Of a DNA stretch of 44,351 nt, positions 19,301 to 25,948 are shown piece by piece. This DNA is from an uncultured Bacteroidales bacterium (lineage in GTDB: Bacteria; Bacteroidota; Bacteroidia; Bacteroidales; Paludibacteraceae): positions 1-44,351 of the forward strand of contig CACZOA010000070.1 of NCBI GenBank assembly GCA_902782665.1, read 5' to 3'. Every line of letters starts with the position of its first letter. Position 1 is the stretch's first letter. The notes beneath the pieces are model-generated. The model had not been told where the DNA came from, made no database searches, and saw only the letters and a program-made list of their open reading frames with translations. A program made the position numbers and the translations under genes.

Positions 19301-19589
19301 CGACCGTTGGTTTAAGGGTTGGAATGCATCTCCTGATGACCAGAAAACAAAGTTGCTTGGAGTAGCAAAAGCTGTAGTGGAAGATGAAGACTACAATACA
19401 CTAGTTGTAGGAAATCCAGACAAACAGGCCGTTGATGCGGAAATGATAACCATTATCGATCGAATAATGAGAAGTAAGCGAAAAGGAGACATCTCACTCT
19501 ACAAAGAATACCTGCATAGTGAAGTGTTTAAGCATGGTTTCATTGAAGCAATCAAGCTGATGTTGAGTGATGTTGAATATGTGAGATGA
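16359..19589 (+). CDS. hsdR: Type I restriction endonuclease subunit R (HsdR), system 1
   Basis: A 1076-residue motor-nuclease subunit that translocates DNA and cuts it when the HsdM/HsdS complex finds unmethylated sites. The N-terminal PD-(D/E)XK nuclease shows EIDMVLYVNG and FELKNPWTHQTAKYDGQKQY (about 155-192). The helicase part has Walker A AGSGKS (333-338), DEAH (446-449), FTATPK and the later motif VANKYLTGFDQPKLCAMYID with QALSRLNR. The C-terminal helical region is of normal size. Spacing and composition match hsdM, so it belongs to the same system despite the inserted genes. It has its own probable promoter. Confidence 0.93.
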   Translation: MTTSKTNEQAFEALIEKALVGSSIEERKASGMTDPDAQSPVASQYYWGLSGDFDKKLALDQRRLWSFLKSSQQNELEKYVGKDLKSDVEKQIDSDVKTFGIIHVLRKGVEVNNIKLSLFYPKPSAADSEQSKKNYDSNQFSITRQQTFSVHNPGLEIDMVLYVNGLPIFTFELKNPWTHQTAKYDGQKQYKSYERNPKETLLNYGRCIAHFTLDKDEAFFTTKLNLDKTFFMPFNKGLANGQGAGNPVNTNGGYKTSYLWDEVLKKDTVADIIMNYVLFDYDEAKTQKKVPHIMKNAKKLIFPRFHQLDVVTKLTADVADKGVGKTYLIEHSAGSGKSNSLTWLAFKLIKVCPDSMDAVRARSIDSPLYNSVIVVTDRRILDKQITDNIKAFGQSEKIVAHADSSRDLKVAIENNKRIIITTIQKFPFICDAISDVSDHNFAVIIDEAHSSQSGIAADKLNATVQKDGDTDGGDTDALLEKLMKDRKMSSNCSYFAFTATPKRETLERFGSEDVDGKFHPFHLYSMKQAIEEGFILDVLTNYTTYKGYYELTKSIEDNPEYNNAKAQKLLRQAVEREPKTIESKADVMLKHFDAKIFRSHKLNGKAKAMVVTKDIECAILYYKALNKLIEKYKMPFKILIAFSGEKVLSNKPSINAPKVTDVPLTDLSKNTPLIVENEMSSSYKKNVSDVCGMVAETFEYGKTYTEAGMNGFPENKTPEFFDSDDYRILVVANKYLTGFDQPKLCAMYIDKPLDGVLAVQALSRLNRAAPDLGKLSEDLFILDFYNKSEGIKNAFDPFYTATTLSEATDVNVLHQLKNTLLSVGVFEMEEVEEFIDLYMHGAEADKWAPIIDTCADRFNKEIEWDENGKPDFKMKCKQFVKVYSKVAAILPYEKLDWEKLFWFLRYLIPQLIIEKPGVTDLKDLLDSVDLNTYGLRRTSLNQTISLDAEETVIDPLKPVMVSGGGEGEPKDPLDKILKEFNDRWFKGWNASPDDQKTKLLGVAKAVVEDEDYNTLVVGNPDKQAVDAEMITIIDRIMRSKRKGDISLYKEYLHSEVFKHGFIEAIKLMLSDVEYVR

Positions 19590-19617
19590 TTATGCTTTAT
19601 CATTTCTAAATTTTTGT

Positions 19618-19625
19618 TAAATTTG
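19618..19625 (+). promoter_or_regulatory. Probable -7 promoter element for cca
   Basis: TAAATTTG fits the TAnnTTTG consensus; a weak -33 TTTA lies at 19596-19599. The expected transcription start near 19632 makes the TTG at 19636 an unlikely start codon and favours ATG 19645. Confidence 0.45.
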
Positions 19626-19644
19626 CCACTGTAAATTGTCAGTG

Positions 19645-21081
19645 ATGGTAGATTTTTGCAAAATATTTGAAGATAAGAGTATACAATTAGTGTCCGAAAT
19701 TGCAGAAAACCTTGGTATTGAGGCTTTTGTAGTAGGCGGATATGTGAGAGACCTAATTCTTGGACGTCCAAGTAAAGACATTGATATCCTTACAATTGGT
19801 AAAGATTCAAGCGAAATATTAAGCACCGCAGTCAAGAATAAAATTGGCAAGTATGCTCATCTTTCTGTATTCAAATCATACGGTACTGCCCAGGTGAAAT
19901 GGGGAAAGAATGAGCTTGAATTTGTGACTGCAAGAAAAGAAAGCTACCGTCATGACAGCAGAAATCCGGAATGTGAACCTGGCACTCTTGAAGATGACCT
20001 TACACGTCGCGACTTCACTTTGAATGCCATGTGTATCAGGCTTTCTTGCGGTCAGAAGGGTGAACTGATTGACTTGTTCAATGGTTATTCCGATTTGCAG
20101 AACAAGATCCTTCGCACTCCTTGCGACCCTGTCATCACTTTCTCTGATGATCCGTTGCGAATGATGAGATGTGTCAGATTCGCATCGACTTTGGAGATGT
20201 ATATAGAAGAGAACACGTACAACGCTATTGTGAAAGACAGCGAGAGGATCAAGATTATCTCGATGGAGCGCGTGAAGGATGAGCTGGTGAAGATAATGAA
20301 GAGTCCACGTCCAAGCGTCGGCTTATATCATATGCTCAACACTGGCCTGATGAAACATGTTCTCCCTGAAATAAGTGCTCTTTCTGGCATTGAGACGCGA
20401 GACGGAAGAGGCCACAAGGATAATTTCCATCATACGATGCAGGTGGTCGACTCCACTGCTAAGGAGAGTGATAATGAGTGGTTGAGAATAGCAGCGTTGC
20501 TTCACGATATAGGTAAACCTAAATGCAAGAAGTGGGAGGATGGCCATGGATGGAGTTTCCACGGACATGAATACGTCGGCACAAAGATGGTGCCAAAGAT
20601 ATTCAAGAAACTGACTCTGTCGCTTGGAAATGAGATGGCTTATGTGCAGAAACTTGTGTTGCTCCACATGCGTCCGATCAATCTGATTGAGGAAGATATC
20701 ACGGACAGCGCCATCAGACGTCTGCTTTTTGAGGCAGGAGAAGATATCGATGACTTGATGATTCTCTGTCATGCGGACATCACATCCAACAACGCGTTGA
20801 AACGTGAGCGATTCCATAAGAATTATGAGAATCTCCGTGAGAAGATGAAAGAGATTGAGGAGAAGGATCATATACGAATGTTCCAGCCTCCTGTCTCAGG
20901 CGACGAGATTATGTCAACTTTCAATTTGCCTCCATGCCGTCAGGTGGGAGAGATAAAGGAAAAATTGAAAGATGCTATATTAGACGGAATTATTCCTAAC
21001 GACCGTAATGCTGCACTTGAACTTATGCATAAGATTGCGGGAGAGATGGGATTGACAGAAGGTGAAGTCAAAAAAGAGTAA
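19645..21081 (+). CDS. cca: CCA-adding tRNA nucleotidyltransferase with HD domain
   Basis: About 478 residues. It adds or repairs the 3' CCA end of tRNAs. The nucleotidyltransferase head carries GGYVRDLILGRPSKDIDI with the catalytic Asp pair, followed by RRDFTLNAM, and the RNA-binding neck DPLRMMRCVRFAS. An HD phosphohydrolase domain follows (LLHDIGKPKCKKW, then FHGHEYVG). This head-plus-HD arrangement is normal for Bacteroidetes. ATG 19645 is preferred over an upstream in-frame TTG (19636) or GTG (19642) because of the promoter position. The gene stands alone after the restriction island and marks the return to core chromosome. Confidence 0.9.
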   Translation: MVDFCKIFEDKSIQLVSEIAENLGIEAFVVGGYVRDLILGRPSKDIDILTIGKDSSEILSTAVKNKIGKYAHLSVFKSYGTAQVKWGKNELEFVTARKESYRHDSRNPECEPGTLEDDLTRRDFTLNAMCIRLSCGQKGELIDLFNGYSDLQNKILRTPCDPVITFSDDPLRMMRCVRFASTLEMYIEENTYNAIVKDSERIKIISMERVKDELVKIMKSPRPSVGLYHMLNTGLMKHVLPEISALSGIETRDGRGHKDNFHHTMQVVDSTAKESDNEWLRIAALLHDIGKPKCKKWEDGHGWSFHGHEYVGTKMVPKIFKKLTLSLGNEMAYVQKLVLLHMRPINLIEEDITDSAIRRLLFEAGEDIDDLMILCHADITSNNALKRERFHKNYENLREKMKEIEEKDHIRMFQPPVSGDEIMSTFNLPPCRQVGEIKEKLKDAILDGIIPNDRNAALELMHKIAGEMGLTEGEVKKE

Positions 21082-21084
21082 CCA

Positions 21085-21147
21085 TCAACTGTAATCCGTC
21101 AACTGTAAACTATCAACTAACACCCGTCAACCTGTCAATTGTAAACT
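21085..21147. repeat. Short intergenic repeats (TCAACTGTAA / CCGTCAAC type)
   Basis: The gap between cca and the SusD gene is filled by imperfect copies of ATCAACTGTAA, CCGTCAACTGTAAAC and CCGTCAACCTGTCAATTG. Read on the other strand these resemble the GGTTGACGG-type heptads seen at 22907, 23701 and 31822. Confidence 0.55.
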
Positions 21148-21152
21148 AAAGG

Positions 21153-22901
21153 ATGATGATATTAAGGCAATTTAACACAGAAAACAGAAGATTACGCATC
21201 TGGAAAAACAGGTGTGTTGCTGCGTTTGTTGCCACATCACTCTTGTGTATAAACAGCGGTTGCAAGGAAGAGTTTGAATCGACATCCCCGTCTACCCTAT
21301 CCCAGACAGAAGTTTTTGATGCCACTCCGTTAGCATTGCAGGCATTGAATGGCGTTTATGTAAGATTGTCGTCGGGAAACTTGTATGGCAAGAAACTGTC
21401 GTATTATCTTAGCCTTAATTCAGATACAGAGTGTATAAGCGGAGATACGGACAATGGCCGTCGTGCGATCGCGAGATATGTTGCGACTCCATACAACACT
21501 GAATTGAAATCCGTCTGGGAATCTATCTATATCGCTATCAGAGAGGCGAATAACTTCATAGAGGGAGTCAACGGCAGCAAATTACTCACGTCTGCCAATG
21601 ATGATAGAGCCACAATCCTGGGATACAAAGGAGAGGCTCTCACAATCAGAGCCTTACTCTATTATGAATTGGTCCGTTCATGGGGAGACGTGCCGTTTAT
21701 TTTAGACGCAAATTCAGACTACACAAGTAAAACCAATCGAAAAGAAATACTTGATCATATATTAAACGACATCACTGAAGCTATAGAATGGCTTCCAGCA
21801 ACGTCGACTACTCCATCAAGAATATCAAAGGATGCCGCAAGGTCATTGGGTGCGAGAATCGCCCTGTATCGTGCCGGTTTCCACATGACTGACGATCATA
21901 AGTCGGCACCATCCGACAGAAATGATTATATTGAGAAGGCAAAGAATTGGTGTAAGGAAGTGATTGACAATGGCCATTATTCTTTGGAGTCGGACTACGA
22001 GCAGATTTTCCGCAAGATAATGTCGTATCAGAACAGTGATGAGATTATCTTTGAGATAGCGATGTCGAAAGGCAATAGTGGTGAGCTCGGATATTTTGTA
22101 GGCAAGAAACATGCGGATGGATCACCGTATGGCTCAAGTGAATGTGGAGTGCTTGTCCCTACGTCGCATTACCATAAATATAATCATTTTGATGTTCGAC
22201 GTGATGTGTCCCTATCCGTCACGCAATATGATGGATCTGGAAAAGAGAAAGTCGTGTCGCCAAACAACATCTCAATTGGCAAATTCCGTAGAGAATGGCT
22301 TAATCCCGTCATCACAGGAAAGCAGAAATATTCAGGAGTTGATTTGCCTGTTATCCGATATGCGGATGTCCTTTTGATGTATGCCGAGAGTGTGACTGAA
22401 TTGGAGCATACGGCTACTTCAGAAGCCAAGGAAGCGTTGAAAGAGGTTAGGAAACGAGCATTTGTAGGTGCACCTGATTCAGTGTTGACGGTGGCATTGG
22501 ATAAGTATATAGCGAATATACGCAGTTACGAAGAGATGACCAACGTGATCCGAGACGAGCGAGCGTTTGAGTTTACAGCGGAGATGATCCGCAAGTTTGA
22601 TTTGAAGAGATGGGGCGTATTGCAGCAGACATTGGATAGCTGCAAGTCGGATCTGCGTAAGATATTAGTGTCGGAAGCACCGTTCAACGATATCCCAGAT
22701 AAATTGGTTTGGTATGTTGACGACGACAATGAGCATGTGAAGATAGCCACAACAGACAACTACCGTTTTGATCCTACATTTGATTTCACACGTACAGTTA
22801 AGACGACGAAGTGGAAGACAGCCATCACAGAAGATTTCATCAACAGAATCTGTGAAGCTATCGAAGAAACACCATACGATTTACCGGTACCGGAGGAATA
22901 A
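21153..22901 (+). CDS. RagB/SusD family outer-membrane lipoprotein (orphan)
   Basis: A 582-residue SusD-like glycan-binding surface lipoprotein. A basic and hydrophobic leader ends in a lipobox-like LCINSGC with the lipidated Cys at residue 37. The mature N-terminus has the SusD phrase TLSQTEVFDATPLALQALNGVY, and the mid region has IREANNFIEGV, FLRALLYYELVRSWGDVP-like helices (here GEALTIRALLYYELVRSWGDVP, in part) and the C-terminal VIRDERAFEFTAEMIRKFDLKRWG. SusD proteins cap a SusC TonB-dependent porin. No SusC gene lies on either side, which is unusual. Start is ATG 21153 or the next ATG at 21156. Substrate unknown. Confidence 0.88.
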   Translation: MMILRQFNTENRRLRIWKNRCVAAFVATSLLCINSGCKEEFESTSPSTLSQTEVFDATPLALQALNGVYVRLSSGNLYGKKLSYYLSLNSDTECISGDTDNGRRAIARYVATPYNTELKSVWESIYIAIREANNFIEGVNGSKLLTSANDDRATILGYKGEALTIRALLYYELVRSWGDVPFILDANSDYTSKTNRKEILDHILNDITEAIEWLPATSTTPSRISKDAARSLGARIALYRAGFHMTDDHKSAPSDRNDYIEKAKNWCKEVIDNGHYSLESDYEQIFRKIMSYQNSDEIIFEIAMSKGNSGELGYFVGKKHADGSPYGSSECGVLVPTSHYHKYNHFDVRRDVSLSVTQYDGSGKEKVVSPNNISIGKFRREWLNPVITGKQKYSGVDLPVIRYADVLLMYAESVTELEHTATSEAKEALKEVRKRAFVGAPDSVLTVALDKYIANIRSYEEMTNVIRDERAFEFTAEMIRKFDLKRWGVLQQTLDSCKSDLRKILVSEAPFNDIPDKLVWYVDDDNEHVKIATTDNYRFDPTFDFTRTVKTTKWKTAITEDFINRICEAIEETPYDLPVPEE

Positions 22902-22906
22902 CGATG

Positions 22907-22955
22907 GATTGATGGTTGATGATTGATGATTGACGGTTGATGATTGATGGTGAAT
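22907..22955. repeat. Seven tandem 7-bp repeats (GATTGAT/GGTTGAT)
   Basis: Units in register: GATTGAT, GGTTGAT, GATTGAT, GATTGAC, GGTTGAT, GATTGAT, GGTGAAT. They start just after the SusD stop and lead directly into the first two-hairpin palindrome. The same heptad arrays precede the hairpins at 23762 and 26912. Confidence 0.8.
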
Positions 22956-22958
22956 GTC

Positions 22959-23021
22959 GCGTCTGGAAGACGCTATCTCTATAGCCCCGTACATACGCAG
23001 CATCGCTGCGGATGTGCGGGG
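22959..23021. repeat. REP-like two-hairpin element, copy A
   Basis: Hairpin 1 is GCGTCT-GGA-AGACGC (22959-22973); hairpin 2 is a long stem from CCCCG at 22985 to CGGGG at 23021 with the tip GCAGC-ATC-GCTGC. A ~10-base spacer separates them. The following bases 23022-23098 keep fragments (GTACGTATGCG, GTATATGTGCGG) that look like a degraded further copy; no gene is seen in 22902-23250. Confidence 0.8.
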
Positions 23022-23098
23022 GAATGGTGCGGATGATGTGTACGTATGCGACGTGGTGTGTGAGGATGTATATGTGCGGAGCTAGGCGTGCGTCGTAT

Positions 23099-23172
23099 AA
23101 CCGAGGGGGCCAGCAACACCTACGGTATTGCCTCGACACCCTCGGTTAAAGAGATATCGTCTTCCAGACGAT
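23099..23172 (-). repeat. REP-like two-hairpin element, inverted divergent copy D
   Basis: Read on the minus strand it has the same plan as the other copies: hairpin 1 ATCGTCT-GGA-AGACGAT (23156-23172), a spacer, then a long hairpin closed by AACCGAGGG/CCCTCGGTT (23099-23107 with 23139-23147) and an inner GCAATACC/GGTGTTGC stem. Hairpin 2 sequence is quite different from copies A-C but the architecture and the GGA loop are the same. It lies before the transposase in opposite orientation. Confidence 0.7.
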
Positions 23173-23250
23173 AATGGATCCTATATGATTCATATAATTT
23201 AGGAATTAGTAACCAGAGGTAAACAATATATACCTCACAAAATATTAGTA

Positions 23251-23706
23251 ATGGCACATGTTGTATTATATTATCACATTGTATGGAGGACCAAACGGTC
23301 TGTACGAGCAATCACAGAAGAATATGAGCGTGAACTTTACGCTTACATTTTAGGTTATTGTGAAAGGAAGGAGTGCAAATTGATTCGTATTGGAGGAATG
23401 AGTGATCATATTCACATGTTAGTTAGTATCAAACCCACAATTTCAGTTAGCGAATTCGTCCAAGTACTTAAAACAGAGACAAGTAAGTGGTTGAAAACCC
23501 AAACTCGTAAGTTTCCGTTGTTTTATGGATGGTCAAACGGTTACGCCGCATTTTCTTATTGTGAACGAGACAAAGAGATGATTCGCAGGTATATCATGAA
23601 TCAGAAGACACATCACAAAAAACAAAGTTTCAAATCCGAATATGAACATACTTTAAGGGAATGGAAAATAGATCCCAAAACGGATCTGTTCCTTAAGGAT
23701 GATTGA
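23251..23706 (+). CDS. REP-associated tyrosine transposase (RAYT, Y1/IS200-like)
   Basis: A 151-residue HUH/Y1 single-strand transposase. The N-terminus has YYHIVWRTKRS, the metal-binding HUH motif is DHIHM (H53, H55), followed by the family's WSNGYAAFSYC (93-103), and the likely nucleophile is Tyr114 in RRYIMNQ, followed by HHKKQSFKSEY. Lone domesticated transposases of this type cut and paste REP palindromes in other bacteria. Here it sits among four two-hairpin palindromes, two on each side, which strongly suggests they are its substrates. The stop codon lies inside the first unit of a heptad array. No IS-like partner gene (tnpB) is present. Confidence 0.88.
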   Translation: MAHVVLYYHIVWRTKRSVRAITEEYERELYAYILGYCERKECKLIRIGGMSDHIHMLVSIKPTISVSEFVQVLKTETSKWLKTQTRKFPLFYGWSNGYAAFSYCERDKEMIRRYIMNQKTHHKKQSFKSEYEHTLREWKIDPKTDLFLKDD

Positions 23707-23758
23707 TGGTTGACGGTGGAAGGTTGATGATTGACGGTGGATGATTGATGGTTGATGG
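23701..23758. repeat. Tandem 7-bp repeats after the RAYT gene
   Basis: About eight heptads in register (GATTGAT, GGTTGAC, GGTGGAA, GGTTGAT, GATTGAC, GGTGGAT, GATTGAT, GGTTGAT), starting inside the transposase stop codon and running straight into palindrome copy B. Confidence 0.8.
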
Positions 23759-23761
23759 TTT

Positions 23762-23824
23762 GCGTCTGGAAGACGCTATCTTTAAAGCCCCGTACATATG
23801 CAACGTAGTTGCGTATGTGCGGGG
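23762..23824. repeat. REP-like two-hairpin element, copy B
   Basis: Same layout as copy A: GCGTCT-GGA-AGACGC, then a CCCCG...CGGGG long stem. In the stem tip the arms read GCAAC/GTTGC instead of GCAGC/GCTGC, and ATATGC/GCGTAT instead of ATACGC/GCGGAT, so base changes keep or improve pairing. Confidence 0.85.
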
Positions 23825-23840
23825 TATGTGGTGTGGGTTT

Positions 23841-23903
23841 GCGTCTGGAAGACGCTATTTTTAAAGCCCCGTACATACGCAGCATCGCTGCGGATGTGCG
23901 GGG
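23841..23903. repeat. REP-like two-hairpin element, copy C
   Basis: Direct repeat of copy B 79 bases further on, with a stem identical to copy A (GCAGC-ATC-GCTGC tip). It lies in the gap between convergent genes (RAYT and esterase), so its GC-rich stem probably also ends transcription from both sides. Confidence 0.85.
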
Positions 23904-23927
23904 CTATCGTTATACGTAATTTTGGGG

Positions 23928-24659
23928 TTATCCTAACACGTTTCCAATGAAATATGGAATTTGTTTTTTCCACCATACCCAATCATGGGCAACATCGTGT
24001 CCCCAATAATCAAACCATGCGGGAACTCCTTTCTCGCACAACAAAGTATCCAGACGACGTGTGGAATCTAACAGATCTTCTTCCCAATTACCCTGCCCTA
24101 CACAAAAGATGAGTCTACGGTGACGGTACATATCCCAGTAATAGTGATCGTAAGGCATCCAACGCAAAAAATCCAGTGGTGAATTAGAGTAAACCAATTC
24201 ATCGGAGTAATCGCCGAAGAAATAGCTGGCGTGGTATAGTCCGCTTAGTGCGATGACAGTATCGAAAAGGTCTGGACGACGGAAGAAAAAGTTTCCTGCA
24301 TGGAATCCACCCATTGAACAACCTGTGACAATGAAAGTCTCGTAACCACGTCTTATGCTCGGGATCAGTTCGTCGACAATATAGTGGAACCATCTTTCAT
24401 GCTGTTCTATTCGCCATCGAGGATTACCACCATAGTCGCTCCAAGTCTCATTATCTATACTGTCGCAGCAGACGATACGCAGATCTCCCTTGTCAACCCA
24501 ATAAGCCAGCACATCCGTCATCCCAAAATTCTCATAATCATAGAAACGTCCATTCTGAGAAGGAAAAACGAACAACGTGCGACGGCCATTGCCGTATATC
24601 TTAAATTCCATGTCGCGTCCGAGCGATTGGCTGTACCATTTAACATAAGTAGATTCCAT
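23928..24659 (-). CDS. Esterase family alpha/beta hydrolase (paralogue 1)
   Basis: A 243-residue cytoplasmic alpha/beta hydrolase of the putative-esterase (esterase D / COG4947-like) type. The nucleophile elbow is GCSMGG (Ser115), and the likely catalytic His is H225 in VAHDWVWW. The N-terminal phrase LFVFPSQNGRFYDYENFGM and DSIDNETWSD are shared nearly word for word with the paralogue at 25949-26737. There is no signal peptide. The gene is the last of a three-gene operon: the ATP-grasp gene ends nine bases before it. Substrate unknown; the pairing with a ligase suggests an ester or activated acyl made or removed around the ATP-grasp product. Confidence 0.8.
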   Translation of the reverse strand: MESTYVKWYSQSLGRDMEFKIYGNGRRTLFVFPSQNGRFYDYENFGMTDVLAYWVDKGDLRIVCCDSIDNETWSDYGGNPRWRIEQHERWFHYIVDELIPSIRRGYETFIVTGCSMGGFHAGNFFFRRPDLFDTVIALSGLYHASYFFGDYSDELVYSNSPLDFLRWMPYDHYYWDMYRHRRLIFCVGQGNWEEDLLDSTRRLDTLLCEKGVPAWFDYWGHDVAHDWVWWKKQIPYFIGNVLG

Positions 24660-24668
24660 TGGCTTTTT

Positions 24669-25907
24669 CTATTTTTTCTTGTGTACAAATTCTACAAATT
24701 CATCAACCTCCTCTTTTGTTTTCAGTTTGACTGTAAACATCTGTTGTCCCATTGCTCCAGACAGTATTTCTGGCATTCTTTCACACATGACTAACTGTTC
24801 TCTATATTTCTTTATCACGTCTTCTATGCTATATACATAATCATATATATCACGACGAGATGCGAAAGCACAATAAAATTCGTCGTTCCATGGAAGTGAC
24901 AATGCATTGCCTATATTATGTTGGTTAGACGTTGCAAGCCTAGACTTGTCGTATGTAATCATGTCTGCCCAAATATGGTATATGTCTGTGCTGTGTGCAA
25001 AGTTAATCATATCTGGCGTATATCCTCCTGCTGGACGCATATTTACTTCAAGTGCCACAAAATCTCCCTTCTTTCCCAAACCTTTTCGGTCGGAATCAAG
25101 ACGGAAAAACTCCAGATGCACAAATCGACTCTTGACGTTGAATACCTCCACTGTCTTCCTGCCCAATATGCTCAATGATTCGGGAATCTCTGGAGAGACG
25201 TAATAAGAAAGATCCAGTTGCTTGTTCACTATATCCATGATTGAAGGCGGCCAAACAGTCATGGATTCAAACAATGCCTGTGATTTTGAGTCGATGATAG
25301 CGTCGTATGAACAGATATCACCTGTGATAAACTCCTCCAACACATAGTTCCCCAATTCTCCACCCACGTGCTTGAAAAACGTTTTTAGTTCGTCGTTATT
25401 GTGTATTTTATGTGTACCTCCTGCACCTACGCCCACATCAGGTTTTGCGATTAGTGGATATCCTACCTCATCTGCAAAAGCAATAATCTTGCGTTCTCCT
25501 TTCGATGCTTTGATCTGTCTTGCAGTAGGTATTCCTCCTTTGATATAGTATTTTTTCATTTCTGACTTCTCTTTTATAGCGGCGATACTGTCACTCTTTA
25601 TTCCGCTATTTACATTAAAGTCTGTTCTTAGGCGAGCATCTTGTTCTAGCCAATATTCATTATTTGATTCAATCCAATCAATTCTTCCATATTTGAAGGC
25701 AAAGAAAGCCACGGCTCGGTATACTTCATCATAGTTTTCAAGATTGTCCACTTTATAATATTCTGTGAGTGAATCTTTCAATTCTGGTATGAGTGAATCG
25801 TATGGAGCGTCTGCGATGGCAAGCACATTCACACCATTCTGTTTAAGTCTGTTGCAGAATGCCCAATATGTATGTGGAAAATGTGGGGATATAAATATAA
25901 AATTCAT
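24669..25907 (-). CDS. ATP-grasp domain ligase
   Basis: A 412-residue ATP-grasp enzyme, a class that joins a carboxylate to an amine or other nucleophile through an acyl phosphate. The N-terminal preATP-grasp Rossmann part (MNFIFISPHFPHTYWAFC, then IDWIESNNEYWLEQDA) is followed by LIAKPDVGVGAGGT with the ATP-binding Lys155, the VLEEF hinge (190-194), and the metal-binding ALEVNMRPAGGY in the C-terminal half. It resembles the carbamoyl-phosphate-synthetase-like/biotin-carboxylase-like ATP-grasp proteins rather than D-Ala-D-Ala ligase or PurK. It lies between two paralogous esterase genes with 9 and 41 base gaps, so the three are one operon. The substrate cannot be read from the sequence. Confidence 0.85.
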   Translation of the reverse strand: MNFIFISPHFPHTYWAFCNRLKQNGVNVLAIADAPYDSLIPELKDSLTEYYKVDNLENYDEVYRAVAFFAFKYGRIDWIESNNEYWLEQDARLRTDFNVNSGIKSDSIAAIKEKSEMKKYYIKGGIPTARQIKASKGERKIIAFADEVGYPLIAKPDVGVGAGGTHKIHNNDELKTFFKHVGGELGNYVLEEFITGDICSYDAIIDSKSQALFESMTVWPPSIMDIVNKQLDLSYYVSPEIPESLSILGRKTVEVFNVKSRFVHLEFFRLDSDRKGLGKKGDFVALEVNMRPAGGYTPDMINFAHSTDIYHIWADMITYDKSRLATSNQHNIGNALSLPWNDEFYCAFASRRDIYDYVYSIEDVIKKYREQLVMCERMPEILSGAMGQQMFTVKLKTKEEVDEFVEFVHKKK

Positions 25908-25948
25908 AGCAGTAATGTTTTAGTGGTAACTTGTTTATAATTATGTGA

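Noticed and set aside
19636-19644. TTG or GTG start for cca
   Set aside because: Both are possible in frame, but the -7 box at 19618-19625 would leave almost no leader; ATG 19645 fits better.
22907-23758. CRISPR array
   Set aside because: The repeats are 7-bp tandem units and two-hairpin palindromes with no unique spacers of regular length and no cas genes.
23613-23982. Leftward open frames across the repeats
   Set aside because: They arise from the GC-rich palindromes and heptads (proteins made of NHQSSTVNHQ-like repeats) and overlap the RAYT gene; no sign of coding.
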